DNA of 64,000 nucleotides from the NCBI RefSeq assembly GCF_025452195.1, contig NZ_CP104973.1, positions 3,765,001-3,829,000 on the forward strand, in the 5' to 3' direction. The stretch is from Phyllobacterium zundukense. GTDB lineage: Bacteria > Pseudomonadota > Alphaproteobacteria > Rhizobiales > Rhizobiaceae. Below, piece by piece: positions 8,828 through 18,922 of this stretch. The notes under the pieces were generated by a model. The model had not been told where the DNA came from and made no database searches. It worked only from the letters and a program-made list of their open reading frames with translations. The translations under genes and the position numbers were made by a program. Position 1 is the stretch's first letter, and the number at the start of each line of letters is the position of its first letter.

Positions 8828-11800
8828 TCAATTTTGCCTCGGCCTTCGCAGATCAAGCGTCATTGGAAACTCCGCTGCGGGCTGTTCCCTTCTGAGCTCA
8901 TATGCTCCGGCCGTGTGCCCGCGCGGCTCAAACCGGGTAAGCCTGCGTGCTTCCGCCTCGTTTGAATTCACCGGAAACGTATCATAGCTGCGCCCGCCCG
9001 GATGTGCGACATGATAGACGCAACCGCCGATGGCACGTCCCGACCATTGATCGTAGAGGTCGAACACCAGCGGCGTATTGACCGGGATCATCGGGTGGAG
9101 ACCGGATCGCGGCTGCCACGCCTTATAGCGGACACCGGCGACGGCCGTGCCTTGCACGTCGGTCATTTTCAGCGGCACTTCGCGCCCATTGCAGGCGACG
9201 CTGTGGCGGGCAGGATTGAAGCCTTCGACTTTGACTTGAAGCCGCTCGACCGAGCTATCGACGAAACGCACCGTACCGCCAATCGCACCCTGCTCCCCCA
9301 TCACATGCCACGGTTCCAGCGCCTGGCGCAGTTCAAGCTTGACGCCCTCATTCTCGATTTCGCCGCAGAACGGAAAGCGGAACTCGAGTTGCGCCTCGAA
9401 CCATTCCGGGCGGAAATCAAAGCCGTTCTGCCGCAGATCGGCCAAAACATCCAGAAAGTCCTGCCAGACGAAGGCCGGCAGCATGAAACGGTCATGCAGC
9501 GTGGTGCCCCAGCGCACAAAACTCCCCTCGATCGGCGTGTTCCAAGAACCGCGCGATCAATGCTCGCACCAGCAATTGCTGCGCGAGGCTCATACGGGCA
9601 TTGGGCGGCATCTCAAATCCGCGAAACTCGACCAAACCCAGCCTTCCGGTCGGACCATCCGGAGAAAACAGCTTGTCTATGCATATTTCCGAGCGATGTG
9701 TATTACCCGTCACATCGACCAGCAGATTGCGGAACAGGCGGTCGACGAGCCAAGGCAGCGGCGGCGTCCCCTTGCCGGGTAACGGTACCTGCGCCATGGC
9801 AATCTCGAGTTCGTAAAGACTGTCATGGCGCGCTTCATCGAATCGCGGCGCCTGGCTGGTCGGCCCGATGAACATCCCCGAGAACAGATAGGACAGTGAA
9901 GGATGACGCTGCCAGTGCAAGACCAGGCTCTTCAACAGATCAGGCCGGCGCAGGAAGGGACTGTTGTTCGGCGTTTCGCCGCCGACCACGACGTGATTGC
10001 CGCCGCCGGTACCGGTATGGCGACCGTCGATCATGAATTTGTCGGCGCCAAGCCGCGTCTGCCGCGCCTCTTCATAAATCGCGGTCGTTATGTCGACGCA
10101 TTCGGGCCAGTTCGACGCCGGATGAATATTCACCTCGATCACACCGGGATCGGGCGCAACGCGAATGACATTGATGCGAGGATCCTGCGGCGGCCCGTAA
10201 CCTTCGATGTGGACCGGCACCCCCAACCTTGCCGCCGCAGCTTCCGCCGCGCCAACAAGTTCGAGATAGTCTTCCAGCGCCTCAACCGGCGGCATGAAAA
10301 CGCTCAATCGGCCATTGCGCGGTTCAACCGAAATGGCCGTGCGAACGGCGCCGCCGATTTCACCGAGTTCCTGTTCGACACGCTCCTGTTGGGTGCCCTC
10401 GGCCGCAGTGAACGAGGCCACGGTCTGCGGCGCATCTCGGGGAACGGCTCCAGGCTGAGCAACCGAATCCGGCAGAGGGCCGCGCTCGACGGATGGGTCT
10501 ACGGGCACGATAAACGGATATTCAGATGGGGGAACATGCGGCAACGAACCGAGCGGCAGGCGATAGCCAACAGGCGAATCTCCTGGCACCAGAAAAAGCT
10601 TGCCACGGCGCGTTGTCCACTTCTCACTACGCCAGCGCGGGCCAGCAGCGGCCTGGCTGTTCCAGCGCTGCACGGGAAGCACAAAGCCTGTCGGTTCCGT
10701 CAAACCGCGCTCGAAGACGCGGGCCATGCGACTGCGCTCTTCGGGGTCCTTGAGCTTCGAATTCGAAGGATCGACATTGGCAGGCAGATTGCCTTCCTTG
10801 ACGATCCATTCGGCCGGATCCTCATAGGCAGGCGTGACCATCTCGTTCTCGACGCCGAGCGCCTCGGCCATGCCGGTCAGAAGCTTGCCCGCATCGTCCG
10901 GTTTGATCTTTGCCACGCTGTTCTCGGCCGCAATCAAATCCGGATTAACCCAGATCGGCTTGCCGTCCTTGCGCCAGTAGAGGGAGAACGTCCAGCGTGG
11001 AAGGCTTTCGCCGGGATACCACTTTCCCTGCCCGTAATGCAGGAACCCGCCCGGAGCAAAACGCTCGCGCAGGCGGCGGATGAGCTTGTCGGCCTTTTCG
11101 CGTTTGGTCGGGCCGACAGCATCGGTATTCCACTCGCCGGATTCGAAATCGTCGATCGATACGAATGTCGGCTCGCCGCCCATGGTCAGGCGCACGTCGC
11201 GCTCTTTGAGGAACGCGTCGACCTTTTCACCGAGTGCGTCCAGCGCTGTCCAGGATTCGTCGGAGAATGGCTTGGTGATGCGCGGGTGTTCGGAGACGCG
11301 TGTGACACGCATATCGAAGCCGAATTCGACATTCGCCGGTTCCGCCATGCCGGAGATCGGCGCCGCATTGCGGTAGTGCGGTGTGGCAGCGAGCGGCACG
11401 TGGCTTTCGCCCGTCAACAGACCGGATGTCGGATCAAGGCCGATCCAGCCTGCGCCCGGCAGATAGACCTCGCACCAGGCATGGAGATCGGTGAAATCCT
11501 CGCTCGTGCCGGCGGGCCCATCCAGCGAAACAAGATCGGGCTTCAATTGGATCAGGTAACCGGAAACAAACCGCGCCGCCAGACCAAGATGGCGTAACGC
11601 CTGCACCAGAAGCCAGCTCGAATCACGGCAGGAACCGATGCGAACGTCCAGCGTCACTTCCGGCTCCTGCACACCGGTTTCCATACGGATAACGTAGCCA
11701 ATTTCGCGCTGGATACGCGCATTGAGGTCCACGACGAAATTCACCGTGTTTGTCGGAGTGCGATCGACAGTCGCGAGAAAATTCGAGAGCAGCGGTCCGA

Positions 11801-12167
11801 TCGGGTCGGGCTTCAGATAGATCGACAAATCGTCCTTTATGTCGTCGGGATAAGCGAAGGGCCAGGTCTCGGCGACGGGTTCGACAAAAAAGTCGAATGG
11901 ATTGTAGACTGTCATGTCGGCGATGAGGTCGACTTCGATCTTGAGTTCCGTCACCGGCTCCGGGAAAACGAAGCGTGCCAGGAAATTACCATAGGGGTCC
12001 TGCTGCAGATTGACGAAATGATTGGCCGGGCTGACCTTCAGCGAATGGCTCAGAACTTTCGTCCGGGAATGAGGCGCAGGTTGCAGGCGGATCACTTGCG
12101 GCCCGAGCATGATCGGGCGGTCATATTTGTAGTGGGTCAGATGATAGACTGCTGCGTGAATTGCCAT
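8828..12167 (-). pseudogene. Transglutaminase/DUF2126 protein, split by one frameshift
   Basis: The gene would encode about 1,112 aa if one base were removed, the usual length of this family. The first reading frame (12167-9492) holds a transglutaminase-like domain with Cys180, His229 and Asp245, then the large DUF2126 region. It ends in a non-family tail. The next frame (to 8828) continues the family exactly with [18 protein letters not shown]. The break is an extra base at 9544-9545 (minus strand TTCTTGG where TTCTGG restores the frame). The gene heads the transglutaminase/ATP-grasp cluster. It may be a real mutation or a sequencing error. Confidence 0.85.
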
Positions 12168-12318
12168 GTCGCCTCAAATTTTTTTCTGAAATGCTTGTCC
12201 CCGAAGACCGTAGCCTACTCCACACGTTTGTTAAATGTCCCTGCCAATTATTTTAGCACATCGGACCGTTGCCGCATAAACGGGCTTGGCAATACAACTT
12301 GGAACGCCGCCATCACCT

Positions 12319-12640
12319 GACGAATGCAACCCTGCATTCGTTGCCGCCAGGGCCGATCACAGTCACCTTCGTCGCGTTTTGTGAGTGAAGCAGAAAAACA
12401 CCGAGCCAGCCGGTGTATCGGGGAAGATTGGCCTCTCCGACCTAGGGCAAGGGCCTTGCTCGCAAGACAGGAGGTGACGCTATGTGGTTTCTGCCACTGC
12501 GCATCACCCTGGAATTGAAAAAGACCCGGAGCAGCTGGACACTGACTCTCCGGATCCGTTTTTTAACAACCAGGAAAACGGAAGGCGGGCGAAAGCCTGC
12601 CCTCCACTCCCTAGCGGAACATAGCATTTCTCTCCATTTT
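12319..12640 (+). ncRNA. Candidate structured leader-peptide RNA, copy A
   Basis: One of three related elements. In order: a 9-bp hairpin (ACGAATGCA / TGCATTCGT, about 12320-12341), a hairpin CACCG-AGCCAGC-CGGTG (about 12399-12415), a GCAAG/CTTGC stem, a strong Shine-Dalgarno AGGAGGTGACGCT, an ATG at 12482 starting MWFLPLRITLELKK, a CCGGAG/CTCCGG hairpin followed by TTTTTT, and a GGCGGGC-GAAA-GCCTGCC hairpin at about 12584-12601. Here the short frame lacks an early stop and stays open to 12994, through the cobalamin riboswitch. RNA nature and function are inferred from comparison of the three copies. Confidence 0.55.
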
Positions 12641-12744
12641 TCCAAGCGGTATCCGCACTTGATTGGTCTGTGGTCTATTAAAGGATTGCTTTGGGTGCTT
12701 TTTCCACTAATGATCGTCACCGATGGTTTCTCCGGCAAGACAAC

Positions 12745-12915
12745 GCTGGAGATGAAAAGGGAACACGGTGAGGCGTACCCAAAAGGGACCGAGACCGTGG
12801 CTGCCCCCGCAACTGTAAGCGGTGAGCAACGCCTGACTACGCCACTGATCGCAAGATCGGGAAGGCAAGGCGAAGCTGAGACCCGCGAGCCAGGAGACCT
12901 GCCATCAGTACTGAA
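12745..12915 (+). promoter_or_regulatory. Cobalamin riboswitch
   Basis: The conserved B12-box is clear: GCCCCCGCAACTGTAAGCGG at about 12801-12820, preceded by AAAAGGGAACACGGTG and followed by GCCACTG, GGGAAGGC, and GCGAGCCAGGAGACCTGCC near 12886-12904. It senses adenosylcobalamin or related corrinoids and should lower expression of the downstream importer when B12 is plentiful. About 280 bases separate it from the first gene, enough for an expression platform that I could not resolve. Limits are approximate. Confidence 0.93.
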
Positions 12916-13116
12916 ATTCGAACCGGACGGGGTGTGCCGGGAGCGATGCGATGTTTCCCGCCGCAACGGTCCCCTTCGCGGGTCTGTGCCCTGATGGCGG
13001 TGCTACATTGTCCGTTCCCTGATCCTGTCCCCTAACAGATGGACGGGAATGAACACCCCAAAGACTCCCTCTCGCGTCAGGCCATTTTTTGCGCTCAACA
13101 TATCGCAACTCTTTAC

Positions 13117-13138
13117 ATACGTTATAACGTTACGTAAT
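13117..13138. promoter_or_regulatory. Palindromic operator-like site
   Basis: Two overlapping perfect palindromes, ACGTTATAACGT at 13119-13130 and TTACGTAA at 13130-13137, lie about 60 bases before the importer ATPase gene and downstream of the riboswitch. The GTTATAAC core resembles bacterial Zur (zinc repressor) boxes. That assignment is only a resemblance. Confidence 0.35.
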
Positions 13139-13194
13139 GGAGATGCTGCGCGCTGCGACTTTTGCCGCGTTTCAACATCCGGAGAACTCCGCTT

Positions 13195-13995
13195 ATGAGC
13201 CATATCGTGCTCAACGCCGACATTGTGACTTATCGCATCGCCGGCGAAACCCTGGTCGACAAGGCATCCTTGACGATCGAATGCGGCGCACGCCTGGCGA
13301 TCATCGGACCGAACGGTGCCGGCAAGTCGACCCTGTTGCGCATGCTCGCAGGTCTTCTCCAACCGGCTTCCGGCGATATCACACTCAATGACAAAAGCGT
13401 TGGCCATTTGACGCCGCTTGAGCGTGCCCGGCAGTTTGCCTTTGTCGGCCAGACCGACACCCCGGAGCTCCAGCTTTCCGTCGAAGACTATGTCTTTCTC
13501 GGCCGTATTCCACATATTGGCGCCTTTACCAAGGTACGGGAACGCGAGATCGTCGCCGAAGCATTGCATCGCGCGAAGATTGCGCATTTCTCGCGACGCG
13601 CCATCGGATCGCTGTCGGGCGGCGAGCGTCAGCGCGTACAGTTGGCGCGGGCCATTGCCCAACAACCGGCTGTGTTATTTCTTGATGAACCAACCAACCA
13701 TCTCGACCCCAGGGCGCGCAGCGAGTTGCTGTCACTGGTCGCCGGACTGGACGTTACAACGATCGCAGTCCTGCACGACCTGCCGTTGGTCGCGCCCTTT
13801 GCCACGCATGTCGCAGTCATGCACAACGGCCGGGTAATGGCCACCGGCACCCCCGATGAAACGCTGACGCCGCGGATTATCGGTGATGTATTCGACCTCG
13901 ACGTGCTTCGCTTGCGCCATCCATCGCAGAACCGCGACCTCATGGTGTTCGAGACGCTAAAGCCAACAGTCCATCCCCACGCACGGAGCATTTGA
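13195..13995 (+). CDS. ABC transporter ATP-binding protein (corrinoid/siderophore class)
   Basis: A 266-aa ATPase of the BtuD/FecE class. Walker A GPNGAGKST (38-46), signature LSGGERQ (140-146), Walker B VLFLDEP (160-166) and the H-loop LHD are all present. The frame runs back to 13162, but the ATG at 13195 has a GGAG and gives the family start. Its stop overlaps the next gene (TGATG). With the riboswitch upstream, cobalamin or another corrinoid is the likely substrate; iron-siderophore transporters have the same architecture. Confidence 0.9.
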   Translation: MSHIVLNADIVTYRIAGETLVDKASLTIECGARLAIIGPNGAGKSTLLRMLAGLLQPASGDITLNDKSVGHLTPLERARQFAFVGQTDTPELQLSVEDYVFLGRIPHIGAFTKVREREIVAEALHRAKIAHFSRRAIGSLSGGERQRVQLARAIAQQPAVLFLDEPTNHLDPRARSELLSLVAGLDVTTIAVLHDLPLVAPFATHVAVMHNGRVMATGTPDETLTPRIIGDVFDLDVLRLRHPSQNRDLMVFETLKPTVHPHARSI

Positions 13996-14942
13996 TGAAA
14001 AAGACAACTCTTGCCTTCGCACTGACCGTACTGTCGACGCCCACGTTCGCATTCCCCGTAACTGTAGACAATTGCGGCAAGCCGCTGACTTTCGATGCCG
14101 CGCCAAAACGAGCCGTGATCCAGGATCTCAATATGAGCGAGATGGCCTTCGCACTCGACCTGCAATCGTCGATGGTCGGTGTGACCGGCGTCACTGGCTG
14201 GTACAAGGTGGATGACACCTTCAAGAAGCAGCTTGGTCAAATCCCGGAACTCGCCTCCAAGGAACCGACCGTAGAAAACCTCGTCGCCGCCAACCCCGAT
14301 TTCTTCTTTGCCGGCTGGTACTATGGGATGAAACCCGGCGGTGACGTGACGCCGGATACGCTTGCGCCCTACGGTATCAAGACTCTCGTCTTGACCGAGA
14401 GCTGCGTGCACCTTGACAAGAATCGCCCCGCCGCCTCGATGGATCTGCTCTATGGCGACATAACGAAACTCGGCAAGATTTTCGGCAAGGAACAGCAGTC
14501 CGAGGCACTGGTTTCCGGCTGGAAGACACAGCTCGCGGAGATCAAAAAGAGAATCAACAGCAGCGGCGAAACCCGTGTTTTTCTTTATGATTCCGGCGAG
14601 GACAAGCCCTTCACCGCAGGCAAGTTCGCAATGCCGACGGCACTCATCAGCGAGGCCGGCGGTACCAACATCATGTCCGACATGGAGACGAGTTGGGGCA
14701 CGACATCATGGGAAACCGTCGCGGCACGCAACCCGCAATTCCTCATCCTGCTCGATTATCAGGATGGTGCAGGCTATCAAAAGCTGCTCGACTTTCTCAA
14801 AGCGCATCCGGCCATGAAAGAAACCGATGCGGTGAAAAACGAGCGGTTCGTGGCCCTGCGATATGCGGAACTCACGCCCGGTCCGGCCAATATCGAGGCG
14901 ATCGGCAAGATCGCCAAAGCCATGCATCCGGAAGCTTTTTGA
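13995..14942 (+). CDS. ABC transporter periplasmic binding protein (BtuF/FepB class)
   Basis: A 315-aa protein with a Sec signal peptide (MKKTTLAFALTVLSTPTFA) followed by a periplasmic binding fold of the helical-backbone type. Segments such as VENLVAANPDFFFAGW and the final TPGPANIEAIGKIA fit the family. It delivers the substrate to the FecCD-type permease encoded next. The start ATG lies inside the ATPase stop codon, so translation is coupled. Substrate specificity is inferred from the riboswitch alone. Confidence 0.88.
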   Translation: MKKTTLAFALTVLSTPTFAFPVTVDNCGKPLTFDAAPKRAVIQDLNMSEMAFALDLQSSMVGVTGVTGWYKVDDTFKKQLGQIPELASKEPTVENLVAANPDFFFAGWYYGMKPGGDVTPDTLAPYGIKTLVLTESCVHLDKNRPAASMDLLYGDITKLGKIFGKEQQSEALVSGWKTQLAEIKKRINSSGETRVFLYDSGEDKPFTAGKFAMPTALISEAGGTNIMSDMETSWGTTSWETVAARNPQFLILLDYQDGAGYQKLLDFLKAHPAMKETDAVKNERFVALRYAELTPGPANIEAIGKIAKAMHPEAF

Positions 14943-15956
14943 GTGTTAGCCCGACAACGCATTGCGTTCGTGGCGGGGGTGATGCTGGTCATTGCCCTCG
15001 CCCTGCTATCCATCGCCTATGGCTCGACTGTCATACCCTTGGGTGATGTGCTGAATGCCTTCACCCATGCGGCTGGTCTCAGCGATCTGAAGACAACGAT
15101 ACCAATCGAACGCATTGTCGTTGATCTGCGCTTGCCACGCGTCATACTGGCCATCTGCGTCGGCGCCGGGCTCGGCATTGTCGGCGCGATGTTGCAGACG
15201 GTAACGCGCAACGATCTCGCCGATCCATTCCTGTTCGGGCTATCATCCGGTGCCGCAGCCGGTGCGGTTTCGGTAATCAGCATTTTCGGCGACCGTTTCG
15301 GTATCTGGACACTGCCGATCGCTGCCTTCAGCGGCGGTATGCTCGCTGCGATCATCGTGCTGCTGCTGGTGCGCCGCGTACAGGGTCAGGGACCGGAACG
15401 CATGATCCTTGCGGGCCTTGCCGTCTCGTTTCTGTTTGCCGCGCTCACCAATTACATGGTCTTTTCCGGTGATCAGCGCGCCGCCCATTCCGTCCTGTTC
15501 TGGACGCTTGGAGGGCTCGGCCTCGCCCGCTGGGAAAACCTGCCGCTGGCGTTGCTAGGTCTCGCCGCAATCCTCATCCACGCGCTCTATAACCACCGCA
15601 ACCTCGATGCGTTTCTCGCCGGCGAGAATACGGCGGAAAGCTTGGGCGTCCGGGTCAACCGCACACGCAACACAGTCTTCATCGTCTGCGCATTTTCAAC
15701 AGCGATCTTCGTTTCCGTCGCAGGCGTCATCGGTTTTGTCGGCCTGATGATTCCACATATCGCCCGGCGTTTTGCCGGACAGCTTCATGCGGGCCTGATC
15801 CTCACCTGCGCACTGCTCGGTGCAATGCTGATTCTCCTCAGCGACCTTGCCGCACGCCTTCTGCTCGCGCCGCAGGAACTGCCGATCGGCATCGTGACGA
15901 GTTCCGTCGGGGCGTTTTTCGTGGTGACGCTGCTGTTACGCAAGCGGTCGGGCTAA
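14943..15956 (+). CDS. ABC transporter permease, FecCD/BtuC family
   Basis: A 337-aa polytopic permease starting with GTG directly after the preceding stop codon (TGAGTG). LRLPRVILAICVGAGLGIVG near residue 60 and GFVGLMIPHIARR near residue 265 are the standard family motifs. It forms the homodimeric channel of the importer. The last codons overlap the end of the convergent cysQ gene by a few bases. No TonB-dependent outer-membrane receptor gene is found in this cluster. Confidence 0.9.
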   Translation: MLARQRIAFVAGVMLVIALALLSIAYGSTVIPLGDVLNAFTHAAGLSDLKTTIPIERIVVDLRLPRVILAICVGAGLGIVGAMLQTVTRNDLADPFLFGLSSGAAAGAVSVISIFGDRFGIWTLPIAAFSGGMLAAIIVLLLVRRVQGQGPERMILAGLAVSFLFAALTNYMVFSGDQRAAHSVLFWTLGGLGLARWENLPLALLGLAAILIHALYNHRNLDAFLAGENTAESLGVRVNRTRNTVFIVCAFSTAIFVSVAGVIGFVGLMIPHIARRFAGQLHAGLILTCALLGAMLILLSDLAARLLLAPQELPIGIVTSSVGAFFVVTLLLRKRSG

Positions 15957-16756
15957 AGCCTTCCGCGTGCCACGAAGCTGGGATTGGCGAAGTCCGCATC
16001 ATTGGCCTGGTTGCGGCGGCCATAGGTCAGCGGCTTGCCGTCAAGGGTCAGCGTGATGCCGCCCGCGGCGCGTAGAACCGCGTCACCTGCCGCCGTGTCC
16101 CATTCCATCGTCCGGCTGAGCCGCGGATAGATGTCCGCTTCGCCGCGTGCCAACAGCCCGAACTTGATCGATGAGCCAACCGAGACGCAATCGGCGATAG
16201 CGAAATCCTTCAGGTATTCGTCGGTTTCCGGCGTACGATGCGAGCGGCTGGCGACGGCAATCATTTCCGCAGGCGGAGTCCGGCACGAGATGCTGTTGCG
16301 CGTGGTCACGCTTCCCGTGGAATCGACGGTCACTTCCTGCGCACCGTTCGGGCCGCCGGTAAATAGCCACCCGCGTACCGGAGCATAGACGATGCCCAGC
16401 ACCGGAGCGCCGTTTTCGATCAGGGCGATGTTCACGGTGAAATCACCGTTGCGATTGACGAACTCGCGTGTGCCATCAAGCGGATCAACCAGATAAAAAC
16501 GGTCGCCGAGATGACCGGGCACATGCCCGCCGGAGATTTCTTCCTCCGCCACAATCGGAATATCGGGCGTTGCCTGGCGCAGCGCCTCCAGGATGATCGC
16601 TTCCGCCGCGCGGTCTGCCGCCGTTACCGGCGACTTGTCGTCTTTCAACGCAACTTCGCAGCCTTCTATGTAGATGCGCAGAATCTCGCGTCCGGCAGCA
16701 ATCGCTGTGGATTCGAAGGTCGTGAGGAGATCGGAGTGGTTGAATTGCGAAAGCAT
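15953..16756 (-). CDS. cysQ: 3'(2'),5'-bisphosphate nucleotidase CysQ
   Basis: A 267-aa Mg-dependent, Li-sensitive phosphatase of the inositol monophosphatase fold that hydrolyses PAP/PAPS 3'-phosphate. The metal-binding motif DPLDGTREFVNRNGDF and the later WDTAAGDAVLRAAGG are present, as is VAEEE. The frame continues back to 16858, but that part is translated from the R3 repeat; the ATG at 16756 (MLSQFNHSDLL) is the likely start. It lies just downstream of cysNC on the same strand, which fits a shared role in sulfate activation. Confidence 0.92.
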   Translation of the reverse strand: MLSQFNHSDLLTTFESTAIAAGREILRIYIEGCEVALKDDKSPVTAADRAAEAIILEALRQATPDIPIVAEEEISGGHVPGHLGDRFYLVDPLDGTREFVNRNGDFTVNIALIENGAPVLGIVYAPVRGWLFTGGPNGAQEVTVDSTGSVTTRNSISCRTPPAEMIAVASRSHRTPETDEYLKDFAIADCVSVGSSIKFGLLARGEADIYPRLSRTMEWDTAAGDAVLRAAGGITLTLDGKPLTYGRRNQANDADFANPSFVARGRL

Positions 16757-16785
16757 TATCAGGGGATTTCCAGTTATAGCGCTGT

Positions 16786-16964
16786 TTATCTCCCCCCTTG
16801 TGGGGGAGAAAGTGATTTCAGCACCTTGAGCCCTTCGCTCAAGTGCTAGAAATCGCAAGAGAGGGGATTTGCCTCACGACCTACCCCCTCACTTGGATTT
16901 TCCAAGGATTTAGCAAAGAGGCTAAATCCAGGAAAATCCTTTCTCTCCCGCAAGGGGCGAGATA
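16786..16964. repeat. Palindromic repeat R3, copy a
   Basis: About 180 bases with outer inverted arms (TATCTCCCCC-CTTG-type and CAAGGGG-GAGATA) and inner hairpins (GATTTCAGCAC / GTGCTAGAAATC and GGATTTTCC / GGAAAATCC). It separates cysQ from cysNC. A second full copy is at 32337 and a shorter inverted one at 36199. Confidence 0.85.
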
Positions 16965-16972
16965 GCCAGAGC

Positions 16973-18922
16973 TTAAATCGACCACGAACTCTGATCGTAG
17001 TTAAAAATGATACCATGGTCGACGAGAAGCTTTTCAACCTCTGATGCCAGTTCTTCCGTCGTCCGGCCAACTGTCTTCAAATGCAGTTCCGGATTCTCCG
17101 GCGCTTCATAGGGCGAGTCCACGCCAGTGAAATTCTTGATCTCGCCGCGCAGTGCCTTGGCATACAATCCCTTCGGATCGCGCTTCGCACACTCCTCGAA
17201 GGGCGTATCGACAAAGACCTCGAGAAATTCACCATTATCCAGCAGTTCGCGCACCATGCGGCGCTCGGAAGCGAACGGCGAAATGAAAGATACCAGCACA
17301 ATCAATCCGGCGTCAGCCATCAGCTTGGCCACCTCGCCGACACGGCGGATGTTCTCGACGCGGTCTTCTTCGGTAAAGCCAAGATCGCGATTGAGACCAT
17401 GACGGACATTGTCGCCGTCGAGAATATAGGTGTGCTTGCCGAGTGACGACAGGCGCTTCTCGACCAGATTGGCAATCGTCGATTTGCCGGAGCCCGATAG
17501 ACCGGTGAACCACACGACTGCGGGTTTCTGGTCCTTCTGCGCAGCGCGCGATGCCTTGTCGACGTCGAGCGCCTGCCAATGCACATTGGAAGCACGGCGT
17601 AGCGCAAAGTCGATCATGCCCGCGCCGACGGTCGCATTGGTCAGGCGGTCGATCAGGATGAACGACCCTGTTGAGCGGTTCGACTTGTAGGCATCGAAGG
17701 CGATTGGCTCCTGCGTCGAGATATTGACGACGCCAACTTCATTCAGATCAAGCGATTTGGCCGCTTCCTGCGCGAAACTGTTGATATCGATTCGATATTT
17801 GAGATCGGTGATCGTCGCAGTGACCTGATCGGTTTCCGTCCGCAGGATATAGGATCGCCCCGGGATCAGCGCATGTTCCGCGAACCACACGACGTTGGCG
17901 GCGAACTGGTCCGCGACGTCGGGCCGCGCGTCAGGCGCGACCAGCATATTGCCGCGCGAAACCTCGATCTCGTCATCGAGAACGATCGTGACCGCTTCGC
18001 CCTCGCCGGCAGACTTGAGGTCGCCGTCCCAAGTGACGATCCGCTTGACCCGCGAAGACTTGCCGGATTTGGCCACGACGACTTCGTCGCCTGGCGCAAC
18101 GCTGCCCGAGGCAATGGTGCCGGAAAAACCACGGAAGTCGAGGTTGGGCCGGTTGACGAACTGAACCGGAAAGCGGAACGGGCGTGCTTCGTCCGCGCTT
18201 TCCAACGGCACGTTTTCCAGATGCTGCAAGAGCGCCGGTCCCTTGTACCAGGGCAGGTTGGCCGATGGGCCGATGACATTGTCGCCAAAGCGCGCCGAAA
18301 GCGGGATGGCCTGTATTGTATTGAATCCGAGTTTGCTCGCAAACTCCTGATAATCCGCAACAATCTTGTCGAAAATATCCTGCGAATAGTCCACGAGATC
18401 GATCTTGTTGACAGCAAGAATAATGTTGCGAATGCCAAGCAGAGACGCGATGAAACTGTGACGCCGCGTCTGGCGAAGGATGCCCTGCCGCGCATCGACC
18501 AGCACGATTGCAAGGTCCGCAGTCGAAGCGCCGGTCGCCATGTTGCGCGTATATTGTTCATGGCCAGGCGTATCGGCGACGATGAACTTGCGCTTCGGCG
18601 TCGAGAAGAAGCGATAGGCGACGTCGATGGTGATGCCCTGCTCGCGCTCGGCTTCCAGCCCGTCGACCAAGAGAGCGAAGTCGATATCTTCGCCGTTGGT
18701 GCCGTGCTTGCGGCTATCTTTGGTCAGCGCTGCCAGCTGGTCCTCGAAGATGAGCTTGGTGTCGTAAAGCAGACGTCCGATGAGCGTGGATTTACCGTCA
18801 TCGACGGAGCCGCAAGTGAGGAACCGCAGCAGCGATTTCTTCTCCTGTTCGGCCATATAGGCGTTGATTTCCTCGGCGGCTGAAGCTGCAGGCGAAACTT
18901 CTATCTGAGCGAGCTTGGTCAT
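16973..18922 (-). CDS. cysNC: Bifunctional sulfate adenylyltransferase large subunit / APS kinase
   Basis: A 649-aa fusion. The N-terminal CysN GTPase (about 1-440) has GSVDDGKS (38-45), DTPGHE and NKID; it works with CysD to make APS from sulfate and ATP. The C-terminal CysC domain (from about 460) has the P-loop GLSGSGKS and phosphorylates APS to PAPS. This fusion is typical of rhizobia, where related NodQ proteins serve Nod-factor sulfation; nothing here points to nodulation. The start codon overlaps the cysD stop by one base, so the two subunits are co-translated. Confidence 0.95.
   Translation of the reverse strand: MTKLAQIEVSPAASAAEEINAYMAEQEKKSLLRFLTCGSVDDGKSTLIGRLLYDTKLIFEDQLAALTKDSRKHGTNGEDIDFALLVDGLEAEREQGITIDVAYRFFSTPKRKFIVADTPGHEQYTRNMATGASTADLAIVLVDARQGILRQTRRHSFIASLLGIRNIILAVNKIDLVDYSQDIFDKIVADYQEFASKLGFNTIQAIPLSARFGDNVIGPSANLPWYKGPALLQHLENVPLESADEARPFRFPVQFVNRPNLDFRGFSGTIASGSVAPGDEVVVAKSGKSSRVKRIVTWDGDLKSAGEGEAVTIVLDDEIEVSRGNMLVAPDARPDVADQFAANVVWFAEHALIPGRSYILRTETDQVTATITDLKYRIDINSFAQEAAKSLDLNEVGVVNISTQEPIAFDAYKSNRSTGSFILIDRLTNATVGAGMIDFALRRASNVHWQALDVDKASRAAQKDQKPAVVWFTGLSGSGKSTIANLVEKRLSSLGKHTYILDGDNVRHGLNRDLGFTEEDRVENIRRVGEVAKLMADAGLIVLVSFISPFASERRMVRELLDNGEFLEVFVDTPFEECAKRDPKGLYAKALRGEIKNFTGVDSPYEAPENPELHLKTVGRTTEELASEVEKLLVDHGIIFNYDQSSWSI

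Noticed and set aside
9903..11597. A 564-codon open frame on the plus strand
   Set aside because: It lies wholly antisense to the DUF2126/transglutaminase gene, whose domains and catalytic residues are clear. The plus-strand product resembles no family.
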